Source: CAWHQZ01 sp963831645
GTDB taxonomy: Bacteria > Pseudomonadota > Alphaproteobacteria > Rhizobiales > Aestuariivirgaceae
Reading direction: 5' to 3'
Length of the DNA stretch: 64,000 bases
Assembly (NCBI GenBank): GCA_963831645.1
Contig: CAWHQZ010000013.1
Coordinates: 186,001 to 250,000, forward strand
How positions within the stretch are numbered: the stretch's first letter is position 1; every line of letters begins with the position of its first letter. The notes below the pieces were generated by a model, which was not told where the DNA came from, did no database searches, and saw only the letters and a list, made by a program, of their open reading frames with translations. Shown here piece by piece: positions 63,830 to 64,000 of the stretch. Position numbers and translations under genes: made by a program.

Positions 63830-64000
63830 TTGAGCAAGACCGATGTCGTGCGCGCGCGCATTGAGAAACGTGTCAAGAAGGACGCCGAGAGCATCTTCAG
63901 GCGCCTGGGGATCTCTCACAGCACGTTCATCAATATGAGCTACCGCGCCGTGGTGGCAGAAGGAGGTATTCCCTTCTCGCTCCACGTCCCCAATGCAGCG
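63830..64000 (+). CDS. RelB/DinJ-family antitoxin, 3' end cut by window edge
   Basis: 57 codons visible from TTG 63830: SKTDVVRARIEKRVKKDAES, then IFRRLGISHSTFINMSYRAV. The ribbon-helix-helix pattern (R-A-R-I-E-x-x-V-K-x-x-A-E-x-I-F-x-x-L-G-I-S-x-S-x-F-I-N) is that of DinJ/RelB antitoxins. The start codon is not ATG; TTG follows GGAAAGGACTGCGTAC. A RelE/YafQ-type toxin gene would be expected just right of the window. Confidence 0.82.
   Translation, partial: MSKTDVVRARIEKRVKKDAESIFRRLGISHSTFINMSYRAVVAEGGIPFSLHVPNAA

Overview
The window reads as a GC-rich alphaproteobacterial chromosome segment, most likely Hyphomicrobiales (Bradyrhizobium/Rhodopseudomonas/Xanthobacter type). The reasons are a heme-PAS FixL/FixJ/FixK set with FixK boxes, a class I PHA synthase, BON-domain and DUF1127 proteins, a Rhizobiales host-attachment protein and REP-like palindromes of alphaproteobacterial style. 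No rRNA, tRNA, insertion sequence or CRISPR array was recognised.

Layout. Bases 1-23,000 are a low-oxygen/stress island: PHA synthase, an inverted duplication of a three-BON-domain protein plus cytochrome c, archaeal-type AdoMet synthetase with a flavodoxin, an internally deleted amino-acid permease, an MgtC-like protein, a metal P-type ATPase with a cytochrome c, CBS-BON protein, FixK, alcohol dehydrogenase, host-attachment protein, Hsp20, FixL-FixJ, a stand-alone receiver, universal stress protein, a flavin-binding protein and a Pat-type acyl-CoA synthetase/acetyltransferase fusion. Seven TTGAY-N4-RTCAA-type FixK/FNR boxes lie 50-120 bases upstream of genes here, so FixL (O2) -> FixJ -> FixK probably drives much of the island. 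Bases 23,000-38,600 hold a MOSC protein, GST, a branched-chain 2-oxoacid dehydrogenase E1a-E1b-E2 operon, a very long 13-residue-repeat protein with an OmpA-like end, a DegT aminotransferase, a PHB-depolymerase-type esterase and a WYL regulator with a perfect palindromic operator. Bases 38,600-45,850 are a minus-strand sugar/polyol cluster: Gfo/Idh dehydrogenase, TIM-barrel isomerase, LacI regulator, ABC ATPase, binding protein and two permeases.

Bases 46,000-52,590 are the most unusual part: a tightly packed plus-strand cluster of membrane hydroxylase, Crp-type regulator, YcaO, TfuA, a HEXXH metalloprotease and a protein ending in five SGARV repeats. This has the logic of a RiPP (probably thioamide-forming) pathway whose substrate may be the repeat-tailed protein. 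It is followed by two adenylate cyclases with TPR-type C-termini, a GNAT, an adenylate-forming ligase, a TPR protein with a decayed second copy, then a redoxin overlapping a copper amine oxidase, and at the right edge a RelB/DinJ-type antitoxin start.

Many genes between 26 and 52 kb, and the redoxin at 61 kb, are broken by single-base indels that are often compensated. I list such genes as CDS over their full reconstructed span and state where the frame breaks. 'Pseudogene' is kept for larger deletions or clear decay. Whether the indels are real or assembly errors cannot be decided from the sequence alone.
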